From QHWF01 sp036848175 (GTDB lineage: Bacteria > Acidobacteriota > Vicinamibacteria > Vicinamibacterales > CAVVIG01), in the NCBI GenBank assembly GCA_036848175.1, contig DAIUKO010000001.1, forward strand, positions 24,307 to 88,306: a DNA stretch of 64,000 bases. Direction: 5' to 3'. This document shows, in pieces, positions 9,874 to 17,811 of the stretch. The notes beneath the pieces are model-generated. The model was not told the origin of the DNA. It saw only the letters and a list, made by a program, of their open reading frames with translations, and did no database searches. The position numbers and the translations under genes were made by a program. How positions within the stretch are numbered: the first letter of the stretch is position 1; each line of letters begins with the position of its first letter.

Positions 9874-10062
9874 GATTTTCTTTCAGCGCGATTCAACATC
9901 CCGGTAACGCAGCCCTTCAGGGCTGCCGGGCGGCCCTGCGCTCAACGTCGCAGCGCGATCGCAGTGTCCCACGTCTTCGCGCGGAGCGGATCCGACCAAA
10001 AGGAGAGTAGCGCCTCAACCTGTGGATGGTTGTGAGTTCCCGCCGATGTTTCTAGATTCACT
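9874..10062. promoter_or_regulatory. Divergent intergenic region between the two arms of the cluster
   Basis: This 189-bp segment separates the leftward permease from the rightward MFS gene and must hold promoters for both arms. A perfect 7-bp hairpin (GCAGCCC, loop TTCA, GGGCTGC) lies at 9909-9926. A plausible rightward promoter is TTGTGA (10030-10035), 17 bp, TAGATT (10053-10058). It would place transcription start at or just after the MFS ATG 10063, giving a leaderless or very short-leader message. Consensus strength is modest, so the promoter call is tentative. Confidence 0.35.
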
Positions 10063-11493
10063 ATGGACATCGACATGGACTTTCTTTTTTCCAAACGTAC
10101 GCGCGTCTTCTTGATCATCTGGCTGGGCCAGTTCCTTTCGATCATCGGATCCGGCATGACCTCGTTCGTGCTCGGCATCTGGGTGTACCAGCGGCACTCG
10201 TCGACCGGACAGTTCTCGACGGTCGTACTCGCGGCGTCGCTGCCCGGGATCCTCATGGGTCCTTTCGCAGGCGCTCTTGTCGACAAGTGGGACAAACGGC
10301 GGACGATGATCCTCGCCGTGCTGGGTCAGGCGGCGGCGACGCTGGTGTTGTCGGCGCTCTTTGCCACCAATCGCATCGAGTCGTACTGGCAGGTCTACCC
10401 GGCCATCATCCTCATCGCCGTGTGCGGCGCGTTTCAGTGGCCGGCGCTGTCGGCGGCGTGCGCGGTGCTCGTGCCGAAGGAGCACTACAGCCAGGCCGGC
10501 GCGCTCTGGCAGCTGAATCAGGCCGCGGTGATGATCGCCTCGCCGATGATCGCGGCGGCGCTCCTGCCGATCGCGAGGATCGAAGGCATCGTGCTCTTCG
10601 ACGCGGTGACGTACGCGTTCGCGCTCGGCTCGCTCTTCTTCGTGCGCATCCCGAATCCCGCGCCGACAACCGAGAGCGAAGACGCGGACGCCGGCGGCGG
10701 CACGGCGATCGCGTTTCTCCGTCAGGTCGCAGAAGGCTGGCGCTACATCAGATTGCGGCCGGCGCTGCTGCAGCTTCTCGCCTACATGCTCTTCTTCAAC
10801 ATCGTGCTCGACATGGTCCAGATCGTGGTCATGCCGCTCGCCGTCAAGGACGGAACAGCGACGCGGCTGGCGTCGATCATGGCGAGCAGCGCGGTCGGCA
10901 TGGTCGTGGGCAGCGTGATCATGGCGGTCTGGAGCGGTCCTCGGAAAAAGATCGGCGGCGTCCTGCTGAGCGGCACGCTGCTCGGCGCGGCGCTGGCGGC
11001 GGCGGGACCGCAGCAGAATCCGCTCTGGCTTGCCGCAGCGTTCTTCTTCTTCGCGATGTGCATCCCGTCCGGGATGAGCAGCGCCGGCGCGATCTGGCTC
11101 AGCAAGACCGCGCACGATGTGCTCGGCCGCGTCACCGCCACGACGACGACGATGACGCAGCTGTGCTTTCCGGTGGCGTGCGTGATCGCGCCGTTCCTGA
11201 CCGACCGTGTCTTCGTGCCGCTGCTCGTGCCCGATGGCACGCTCGCGTCGACCGTCGTCGGCGCGCTGTTCGGCACCGGTCCGCAGCGCGGCGTCGGTCT
11301 GCTGTTGACGGCGATGGGCCTGACGACCATCGCGCTGTCAGTCATTGCCTGGGCAAGTCCGCGCCTTCGCCGCATCGAAGACGAACTGCCTGAAATGTCC
11401 ACTCCGCCGATTGACATGTCTGTACCTGAGGCGTCGGCGGCGCCCAGGCTCGTCCTGGCCAGCCAAGCGGTGGCCGTAGGAGAAAACAAGTGA
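10063..11493 (+). CDS. MFS transporter (drug/peptide exporter type)
   Basis: A 476-residue major facilitator protein with about 12 predicted helices. The N-terminal half reads FLIIWLGQFLSIIGSGMTSF, with a loop GALVDKWDKRRTMI after helix 2, the usual MFS motif A position (G-x3-D-x2-[DK]-RR). It resembles proton-coupled efflux carriers often encoded with siderophore or antibiotic synthetases, so its likely job is export of the cluster product or self-protection. ATG 10063 has no Shine-Dalgarno; a second in-frame ATG is at 10075. Its TGA overlaps the GTG of the MbtH-like gene, which makes it the first gene of the rightward operon. The C-terminal tail of about 40 residues is soluble and not conserved. 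Confidence 0.9.
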   Translation: MDIDMDFLFSKRTRVFLIIWLGQFLSIIGSGMTSFVLGIWVYQRHSSTGQFSTVVLAASLPGILMGPFAGALVDKWDKRRTMILAVLGQAAATLVLSALFATNRIESYWQVYPAIILIAVCGAFQWPALSAACAVLVPKEHYSQAGALWQLNQAAVMIASPMIAAALLPIARIEGIVLFDAVTYAFALGSLFFVRIPNPAPTTESEDADAGGGTAIAFLRQVAEGWRYIRLRPALLQLLAYMLFFNIVLDMVQIVVMPLAVKDGTATRLASIMASSAVGMVVGSVIMAVWSGPRKKIGGVLLSGTLLGAALAAAGPQQNPLWLAAAFFFFAMCIPSGMSSAGAIWLSKTAHDVLGRVTATTTTMTQLCFPVACVIAPFLTDRVFVPLLVPDGTLASTVVGALFGTGPQRGVGLLLTAMGLTTIALSVIAWASPRLRRIEDELPEMSTPPIDMSVPEASAAPRLVLASQAVAVGENK

Positions 11494-11729
11494 GCGCTTC
11501 GAACGAAACGGAAGACAAGACCATCTACAAAGCCGTCGTCAATCACGAGGAGCAGTATTCGATCTGGCCAGCCCACAAGCCGAATCCGGCCGGCTGGCGC
11601 GATGCCGGCAAGACCGGCTTGAAGGACGAGTGCCTCGCCTTCATCAAAGAGGTGTGGACCGACATGCGTCCGCTCAGCCTCCGCATCAAGATGGCGGCGC
11701 GCGCGAACGAGACGGGCTCAATCAATTGA
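11490..11729 (+). CDS. MbtH-like NRPS chaperone
   Basis: A 79-residue protein with the full MbtH family signature: NHEEQYSIWP, PAGWRDAGKTG, KDECLAFIKEVW and TDMRPLSLR. MbtH-like proteins bind NRPS adenylation domains, aid their folding and stimulate aminoacyl-AMP formation. One copy could serve the eight adenylation domains visible in the window. Translation starts at GTG 11490, overlapping the MFS stop by 4 bp, with AGGAG at 11478-11482 as ribosome binding site. The reading frame ends in TTGA, which may also be the start of the next gene. Confidence 0.97.
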   Translation: MSASNETEDKTIYKAVVNHEEQYSIWPAHKPNPAGWRDAGKTGLKDECLAFIKEVWTDMRPLSLRIKMAARANETGSIN

Positions 11730-12715
11730 TTGCCGTCGCCGAGCGTCAACCAACGCCCGATGCGGTCGGACATGACGCGCCGGCGGTGCCGCTCGCGCTT
11801 CGCGCGACCTCGCTCCGGAAGCGGTTCGGCGAGATCGAGGCGGTCCGCAACGTCAGCCTCTCGGTACGCCGTACGGAGATCTACGGGTTGCTCGGCCCCA
11901 ACGGCGCCGGTAAGTCGACGACGATTAACATCCTCAGCGGCTTGATCGAGCCGGACGAAGGAACGGCACAGATCGCCGGCCACGTCCTGGGATCGATCGA
12001 AGCCAAGCGCGTGATGGGTATCGTGCCGCAGGAGCTCGCGATCTACCCCGAGCTGAACGCGCGAGAGAACCTGTCGTTCTTCGGACAGCTGTACGGACTC
12101 TCGGGCGGCGAGCTCAAGGCGCGGATCGATCGGACGCTCGAGCTCGTCAACCTCGAGAACCGCGCCCGCGATGCGGTCGGCACTTACTCCGGCGGCATGC
12201 AGCGGCGGCTGAACATCGCGGCCGGCATCCTCCACGAGCCGAAGCTCGTGCTGATGGACGAGCCGACCGTCGGACTCGATCCACAAAGCCGGCGCAGCAT
12301 CCTCGATTTGGTGCAGAGCCTCGCGCTCACCGGCACGGCGATCGTCTATTCGACGCACTACATGGACGAAGTGGAGCAGATCTGCGATCGCGTCGGCATC
12401 ATCGATCGCGGCGCGCTGCTCGTCGAAGGGACCGTCGACGAGCTCCGCCAGTCTCTTGGCGGCCGCGAGCTGGTCACGCTGCGTGGACTGTTTCAGCCGA
12501 CGATGGTGCAGCTCGCGTTCGACGGCATGCACGACGTCGCGCTGGTGCGTGCGACCGACGATGAAGTCCTGCTGAATGTCGCGGGCGCCGCGGCGAGATT
12601 GCAGGCGCTGCTCGGAACGGCGAGCCGCCTTGGAGAAATCCGTGAAGTGCTGGTGAGCCGGCCGACGCTCGAAATGCTGTTCCTCAAGCTGACCGGCCGG
12701 GAGCTGCGCGAATGA
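11726..12715 (+). CDS. ABC transporter ATP-binding protein
   Basis: ATPase subunit of an ABC-2 exporter. Walker A is GPNGAGKST, the Q-loop lies around VPQELAIYP, the signature is YSGGMQRRL and Walker B LVLMDEP is followed by TVGLDP and an H-loop at STHYMDE. This is the DrrA/CcmA-like arrangement used for drug and lipid export. The first in-frame start is TTG 11726, overlapping the MbtH stop by 4 bp; GTG 11786 is an alternative closer to the conserved start of the fold (LRATSLRKRFG). No in-frame ATG precedes the ATPase core. It overlaps the first permease by ATGA at 12712, so ATPase and permeases are translationally coupled. With the two permeases it should form the exporter of the peptide product. 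Confidence 0.93.
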   Translation: MIAVAERQPTPDAVGHDAPAVPLALRATSLRKRFGEIEAVRNVSLSVRRTEIYGLLGPNGAGKSTTINILSGLIEPDEGTAQIAGHVLGSIEAKRVMGIVPQELAIYPELNARENLSFFGQLYGLSGGELKARIDRTLELVNLENRARDAVGTYSGGMQRRLNIAAGILHEPKLVLMDEPTVGLDPQSRRSILDLVQSLALTGTAIVYSTHYMDEVEQICDRVGIIDRGALLVEGTVDELRQSLGGRELVTLRGLFQPTMVQLAFDGMHDVALVRATDDEVLLNVAGAAARLQALLGTASRLGEIREVLVSRPTLEMLFLKLTGRELRE

Positions 12716-13884
12716 CGCCGCCCATCGTCATCGTCGCGGCGCACCACCTTCGCCGGCTGGTCCGCCGGCCGGCACTCGTTCTGTTCCTGACGGCAGTGCC
12801 GTTGACGCTCGCATTCGTCGAATCGGCGGCGTTCGGACCGACGGCGGCAACCAACGGTGCGCCGCCGCCGGTGCCGGTGCTGTTCGCCGACGAAGATCGG
12901 TCGGGCGCTTCGCGTGCGCTCGAAGCGTGCGTGACCGACGGCATCGGCAAGGATCCGCTGGCGGTGACGAGCATGGACAGCCGCGCCGCCGCCGAGGCGG
13001 TGTTTCGTCGCGGCGACGACGCGGCACTGATCGTCGCGCCGGCTGGGTTCGAGCGCGGGTTGCGTGAGGGGACCGGCGCCGCCGTGAAGTTTTTTCCGAG
13101 ATCGGCCGACGATGGCGGCGCGAACGTGGCGTCCGAGGTGCTCGAAACCTGCGTGGCGCTGGCGAATGGCACGTTGGCCGCCGCCGTCACACGTTCGGAA
13201 GGCATTCAGAAGCTCGCCGGGATCGGAGGTGCGACGACCAGGGTCACGGTGGACCGCCCACCGATGACGACCGGCGGCGGCGGCAACAACGGGGCCGATG
13301 TGTTCCTCGCTTCGATTTTCCCGGGTCTTGCGCTCTTCGCCATCTTGTTCATCAGCCAGGCGATGGCCGCGCTGCTCGTCCGCGACCGGACGCGCGCGAT
13401 TCACTCGCGGATCTTCACCTTGCCCGTACGTCCGTGGGAAGTGTTCGGCGGCTCGCTGCTCTATCTGGTGTCGGGGCTGACCGTTCTGCTGATCATGATG
13501 GGTCTGCTGGGCGGGGCGCTTCTTCACCTTCAGCTGCAAAGCACTCCGGCACTGCTGCTGCTCGGCGTCGGGTTCATCGTCTGCGCCGCCGCGCTTCAGT
13601 TGCTCATCGGCGCATCGGCGAAATCGGATCGCGGCGCGCAGTCAATCGGCGCCATTGCGGTGATGATGCTGTCGCTCGTCGGCGGCGCCTTTGTTCCGGT
13701 GGAGAACTATCCTCCGGCGTGGCGTGCGCTGGCGTCGCTGCTGCCGAACGGCGCCGCGCAGGCCGGGATGGTGCGAGTACTGACGGTCAACACGTCGGCC
13801 GCCGGCGTCGGCACACAGATCGTGACGATCTGGACCTGGGCGGCAGCACTCTCGGTCATCGCGTTCACAATACGGCCGCGATAG
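12712..13884 (+). CDS. ABC-2 type transporter permease (subunit 1)
   Basis: A 390-residue membrane protein with the ABC-2 plan: one N-terminal helix (ALVLFLTAVPLTLAF), a 160-residue extracytoplasmic domain, then five or six C-terminal helices starting with IFPGLALFAILFISQAM. The segment after it (RDRTRAIHSRIFTLPVRPWE) is the cytoplasmic coupling region that contacts the ATPase. It is coupled to the ATPase gene by ATGA and ends 3 bp before the second permease. Two different permease genes indicate a heterodimeric membrane domain. Substrate cannot be read from sequence; context suggests the NRPS/PKS product. Confidence 0.88.
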   Translation: MTPPIVIVAAHHLRRLVRRPALVLFLTAVPLTLAFVESAAFGPTAATNGAPPPVPVLFADEDRSGASRALEACVTDGIGKDPLAVTSMDSRAAAEAVFRRGDDAALIVAPAGFERGLREGTGAAVKFFPRSADDGGANVASEVLETCVALANGTLAAAVTRSEGIQKLAGIGGATTRVTVDRPPMTTGGGGNNGADVFLASIFPGLALFAILFISQAMAALLVRDRTRAIHSRIFTLPVRPWEVFGGSLLYLVSGLTVLLIMMGLLGGALLHLQLQSTPALLLLGVGFIVCAAALQLLIGASAKSDRGAQSIGAIAVMMLSLVGGAFVPVENYPPAWRALASLLPNGAAQAGMVRVLTVNTSAAGVGTQIVTIWTWAAALSVIAFTIRPR

Positions 13885-13887
13885 AAC

Positions 13888-14946
13888 ATGCCCATCCTCG
13901 CTGTCTTTTGGAATGACTTGTCCTGTTATCTGCGGGACAAGCCTGCGCTGTTCTGGACCTTTGCTGGTCCAATCGTGTGCATCACGCTGTTCGGCTATCT
14001 GACGCAACCGCAGGCGGGGCCGGCGCCGACGATCACGTTGATCGATCGCGACACTGGCGCTGTCGGCGAGCGTCTGTCGCGGACGCTCGATGCGCTCGGA
14101 TACAAGGTGCATCGCATGGTGACGGGCGATCCGAACGAGTGGCGCGTCGAAATCCAGCGGGATGGCCCTGGCTCGACGTCGCGGTCGCAGCCGGTGCGGA
14201 TGACGCTCCAGGGCGGAGCGCAGGAATCGGCGCAGGAACGATCGGTCCGATTCGATCTGGAGAGCGCGCTCGCGCAGCTCTCGGTGCCCGTTGGATCGTC
14301 CGGCGGCATCGAGATCTCCACAGGCCGCTCAAACGCGGCGCCGCAGCACGTGACGAGGGGATTTCAGCGGACGGTTCCCGCGTATTTGATCATGTTCCTG
14401 ACGCTGAACCTGCTGGTCGCAGGGGCGAACCTCGCCGAAGACCGGGAGAACGGCAGACTCCGGCGCATGTTGACGTCGCCGGCAGGGAGGCCGAGCGTCA
14501 TCCTCGGCAAGCTGCTGGCACGATTGACGGTCGGCTGGACGCAGATGGCGCTGATCTTCGTGACCGGCATCGTCGTCTTCCGCGTGACATTTGCGGCGCA
14601 CCCGGTTCTGTTGATCGCGTTCCTCTCACTGTATGCGCTGGCCATTGGCGCCGTCGGCATTCTGATCGGGGCGCTCTTCCGCGATCCCGATCAGGCGCAC
14701 ACGTTCGCCATCTGGGCGACCATCGTGCTCGCGCCGCTGAGCGGCATCTCGTGGCCGGTGGAAACGATGGCGCCGCCGTTGCGGCTCGTCGCCGACTGCC
14801 TGCCCATGGGCTGGGCGATGCGCGCGGCCAACGCGATGATGGCCTTCAACGCCGGCCCCGCCGAGATCGCCTGGCCGTCACTCGCCCTCGTCGGCCTTTT
14901 CATCTTCTCCTTCACGCTCGCCAGCGCCCGCCTGCGAGGGAACTGA
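13888..14946 (+). CDS. ABC-2 type transporter permease (subunit 2)
   Basis: A 352-residue partner permease with the same layout: N-terminal helix (ALFWTFAGPIVCITLFGYL), an extracytoplasmic domain to about residue 155, then helices from VPAYLIMFLTLNLLVAGANL with the coupling segment ENGRLRRMLTSPAGRPSVI. The helix pair near residues 270-300 (TFAIWATIVLAPLSGISWP) is typical of ABC-2 permeases. It follows subunit 1 after 3 bp and is the last exporter gene before the long inverted repeat at 14961-15272. Together with the ATPase it makes a complete export system. Confidence 0.88.
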   Translation: MPILAVFWNDLSCYLRDKPALFWTFAGPIVCITLFGYLTQPQAGPAPTITLIDRDTGAVGERLSRTLDALGYKVHRMVTGDPNEWRVEIQRDGPGSTSRSQPVRMTLQGGAQESAQERSVRFDLESALAQLSVPVGSSGGIEISTGRSNAAPQHVTRGFQRTVPAYLIMFLTLNLLVAGANLAEDRENGRLRRMLTSPAGRPSVILGKLLARLTVGWTQMALIFVTGIVVFRVTFAAHPVLLIAFLSLYALAIGAVGILIGALFRDPDQAHTFAIWATIVLAPLSGISWPVETMAPPLRLVADCLPMGWAMRAANAMMAFNAGPAEIAWPSLALVGLFIFSFTLASARLRGN

Positions 14947-14960
14947 GCGTGAACCAGAGA

Positions 14961-15272
14961 CGGAGTAACCGAGTTCACAAACGGAGTAACGGAGCGAACG
15001 GAGGACGAACGGAGGGTGCATTCGACGCGTGGGCCTGCGAAGCAGGCCCACCGCATGGTGGAGGTCGGCCACAGATACGAGTCGCACTCACGGCCCAGCG
15101 ACTCGTATCTGCGGCCGATCTCCACCATCGGCGCCGCTGCGCGGCTCGCGTCGAATGCCTGATCCTCCCGACCACGACCGGCTCGACATGGCGTGACGTT
15201 CGGCCTTGCCCCGTTTTCTCCGTTCGTCCTCCGTTCACTCCGTTCCTCCGTTTGTGAACTCCGTTTCCTCCG
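14961..15272. repeat. Nested inverted-repeat element of about 310 bp (cruciform/MITE-like)
   Basis: The gene-free stretch 14947-15393 is mostly one palindromic structure. The outer arms (14961-15014 and 15218-15272) are about 90 percent complementary and share GAGTTCACAAACGGAG. Inside them GCATTCGACGCG (15018-15029) pairs with CGCGTCGAATGC (15147-15158). Next comes a separate hairpin GGGCCTGC, GAA, GCAGGCCC (15031-15049). The inner arms (15053-15085 and 15098-15130) share CAGATACGAGTCGC and its complement. No open frame, promoter or transposase is seen in it. It could be a non-autonomous mobile element, a strong RNA structure in the operon message, or both. Confidence 0.75.
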
Positions 15273-15393
15273 TCACCCTCCGTTAGCTCCCCTCCGGAAA
15301 GGAGAGGTCCCACCCAACTCTCGGCCGGTTGTTGCACGTCCGGGACGAGCGCAGAGTAAGCGAACAGTCTGTGAGATTCGCACGGGAGATCAG

Positions 15394-17769
15394 ATGGCTT
15401 TTCGAATGACGTTGATGCACCCGCCGTTGGACGATCCGACGCTGCCGTATCACTCCAACGCCTACCTCGCGGGTCATCTGCGCCACAACGGGTTCGAGGA
15501 CGTCTCGATTCGGGACGTCAACATCGAATACATCAACTACTGCTTCGAGTCCGACACGATCGATCGCTTCTATCGCGAAGTCGACGAGCGCCTCGCGTCG
15601 CTGCGCCGGCGTCCGCATCTGTCGTATCAGGATCAGGAGCAGTACTACCGGCTCTCCGCGGCGCCGCGTTTGAGCGCCGAGGAGCTGCACGACGACATCC
15701 GGCTCTTCAGAAATCGCGCCGCCTTCCTCGAGTACCCGGCCTACGTGCGATCGATGCGGCGCCTCAACGGCTATTTCGGTCTCCTCGGATCGTTGTCCTA
15801 CCCGGGCGAGATCGAGAACTTCATGCTGAAGAGCCGCGGCCGTTTCTCGCCGTACAGCCTCAGCGATCTGCTCAGCGCCGATCTCGCCGAGAAGCTGTGC
15901 TTCCCCTTCGTCGAGTACTTCCACGAGCGGCTGCGCCGCGATCCCGATTTCACGGATGCGGATCTGTTCGGGATCAGCGTGGTCTACGACCACCAGTTGA
16001 TCCACGCGCTGCACCTCGCGCGCATGCTCAAGCGGACGTGGCCGGAGAAGCGCGTCGTCTTCGGCGGCACGGCGATGAGCCAGCTTTACAAGTACCTGAA
16101 GGACAAGCAGCGCATCAAAGCGTTCTTCAAGCTGTGCGACGCGATCGTCATCGGCGAAGGCGAGACCGCGATCTGCGAGATCGCCGATTGCAAAGGCGAG
16201 TTCTCCGCCGGCGCCAACGTCACCAACACGATCACCTACGACCGCTACCGCGACGTGCTGACCATTCCGCAGGTCCGCTACGAGGACCTCACCAAGCTCG
16301 GCGCGCCGAAGTACGACCACAAGTGGGATCTCTATTTCTCGCCGGAGCGCGGCATCAACTATTCGCCGACGCGCGGCTGCTACTGGAACCGCTGCACCTT
16401 CTGCGACTACGGCCTCAACACCGACAAGCCGACGTCGCCGTGGCGCGAGCGCCGCATCGACCAGGTGATCGAGGACCTGCGCGAAGCGCAGCGCGCGTTC
16501 GGCGTCAAGTACGTCTATCTCGCGGTCGACGTGCTCGCGCCCGCCTACATGGATCGCCTCTCCGACGCGATCATCCAGTCCGGCCTCGACATCCGCTGGT
16601 CGGCGGAAATCCGCCTCGAGAAAGTCTTCAACCAGGACCGCGCCAACAAGATCGCGCAGAGCGGCGCGGTGTGCCTCTCGTTCGGCATGGAGTCGGGCAA
16701 CCAGCGCGTCCTCGACCTGATCGACAAAGGCACCAAGGTCGCCTACATGGGCGAGACGATGAAGAACTTCGCGAGTGCGGGCGTCGCGGTGCAGTTGATG
16801 GCCTTTACCGGGTTCCCGACCGAGACGCCGGAGGAAGAGCACGAGACGCGGCAGTTCGTCCGCGATCACGCCGACTACTGGTCGGCCGGCGGCCTCGGAC
16901 AGTTCCTGCTCACCGGTACGTCGATCATCGCGCGGAACCCCGAGCAGTTCGGCATCACGATCATCGAGACGAAAGACGCCGACATCGCCCGCGCGATCAC
17001 CTACACCGGAGGCGACGGCGGCGAGAAGAAGTCGAGCCTCACCGAGGACGCCGACGCATCGTTCGATGATTCGGCCGCTGAATTCCCATCGATCCTCGGG
17101 CGGCCGTGGGCGGGCGGCACCGACACGCTCCACTCGATGATCTACTACGAGACCTACGGCCGGAACTGCTTCAAGCAGTTCACGCTCGACAGCATCGACG
17201 CCGCATCGACGCCGGCATCGGCCGACGAATGGCTCGAGTGCACGGTCGCGCTCGACGGCCGGCTTGCCGTCTCGAACGTCGACCTCACGAAGATCTTCGC
17301 GAACCGGCAGCTGCTCGTCGATTACCTGAAGGAGCGGCTCGAGCATCCCGCGGAGCCGACCTATTCGAGCTTCATCGAGTGGGAGAGCCGCGTCCCCGCC
17401 GTCGCCGCGGAGACGACCGGTGAAACCTACTGGCTCGTGTCGCTCACGTCGGCAGTGAAGCTCGGAAAGCTCGTGTATCAGCTGCTCCAGGTCGCGGACG
17501 CGAAGAAGTTGAAGCTGCGCGATCTGCTGGGCGGGTTCAGCGGCGACGTCGGGCGGAAGCTGCTCGATCACTTCCACGACATCGCCCGGCAGGGTCTGCT
17601 GTCGTTCGTGCCGCCGGGCGGCGTCGCGTCGACGAAGTACGCCGCGGCGGCGCCGGACGCGATTGCCGAGAGCGTCGATTCCCGCGTCGTCGCGCGCACC
17701 GCATCGGAGCGGACGCCGCTCATTCAGCTGACGAGAGCCGGAGCCGGCACGACCTGCGGCGCGCATTGA
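15394..17769 (+). CDS. B12-binding-type radical SAM enzyme with C-terminal winged-helix region
   Basis: A 791-residue protein. Residues 190-290 have the cobalamin-binding fold pattern of radical SAM proteins (DLFGISVVYDHQ, VVFGG, then DAIVIGEGE). The radical SAM domain follows, with Cys329, Cys334 and Cys337 in RGCYWNRCTFCDYG. These should hold the 4Fe-4S cluster, though the spacing is Cx4Cx2C instead of the usual Cx3Cx2C. Downstream strands (RWSAEIRLEK, LSFGMESGNQ) fit the barrel. The last 110 residues contain a PqqD-like segment (SAVKLGKLVYQLLQ). Such enzymes perform C-methylation or other radical chemistry on unactivated carbons. GGGAG at 15384-15388 supports ATG 15394. It sits 42 bp before the giant NRPS and probably tailors its peptide; the reaction is unknown. 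Confidence 0.85.
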   Translation: MAFRMTLMHPPLDDPTLPYHSNAYLAGHLRHNGFEDVSIRDVNIEYINYCFESDTIDRFYREVDERLASLRRRPHLSYQDQEQYYRLSAAPRLSAEELHDDIRLFRNRAAFLEYPAYVRSMRRLNGYFGLLGSLSYPGEIENFMLKSRGRFSPYSLSDLLSADLAEKLCFPFVEYFHERLRRDPDFTDADLFGISVVYDHQLIHALHLARMLKRTWPEKRVVFGGTAMSQLYKYLKDKQRIKAFFKLCDAIVIGEGETAICEIADCKGEFSAGANVTNTITYDRYRDVLTIPQVRYEDLTKLGAPKYDHKWDLYFSPERGINYSPTRGCYWNRCTFCDYGLNTDKPTSPWRERRIDQVIEDLREAQRAFGVKYVYLAVDVLAPAYMDRLSDAIIQSGLDIRWSAEIRLEKVFNQDRANKIAQSGAVCLSFGMESGNQRVLDLIDKGTKVAYMGETMKNFASAGVAVQLMAFTGFPTETPEEEHETRQFVRDHADYWSAGGLGQFLLTGTSIIARNPEQFGITIIETKDADIARAITYTGGDGGEKKSSLTEDADASFDDSAAEFPSILGRPWAGGTDTLHSMIYYETYGRNCFKQFTLDSIDAASTPASADEWLECTVALDGRLAVSNVDLTKIFANRQLLVDYLKERLEHPAEPTYSSFIEWESRVPAVAAETTGETYWLVSLTSAVKLGKLVYQLLQVADAKKLKLRDLLGGFSGDVGRKLLDHFHDIARQGLLSFVPPGGVASTKYAAAAPDAIAESVDSRVVARTASERTPLIQLTRAGAGTTCGAH

Positions 17770-17777
17770 TTCTTGTT

Positions 17778-17794
17778 GGCGGCCACGGGCCGCC
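17778..17794. other. Short perfect hairpin between radical SAM and NRPS genes
   Basis: GGCGGCC, loop ACG, GGCCGCC forms a 7-bp GC-only stem 17 bp upstream of the NRPS ATG 17812. It has no following T-run, so it is not a standard terminator. It may influence message stability or translation of the NRPS. An in-frame TTG at 17773 would place it in coding sequence, but ATG 17812 is preferred. Confidence 0.4.
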
Positions 17795-17811
17795 GTACGG
17801 ATTTCTCTTGT

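Noticed and set aside
14961..15272. A protein-coding gene or riboswitch in the inverted repeat
   Set aside because: Frames through it are symmetrical by-products of the palindrome, and I recognise no known riboswitch core. It is reported as a repeat only.
17773..17811. Upstream TTG start for the giant NRPS
   Set aside because: It would translate through a GC hairpin and add 13 non-conserved residues; ATG 17812 is a more likely start, although no strong ribosome binding site marks either one.
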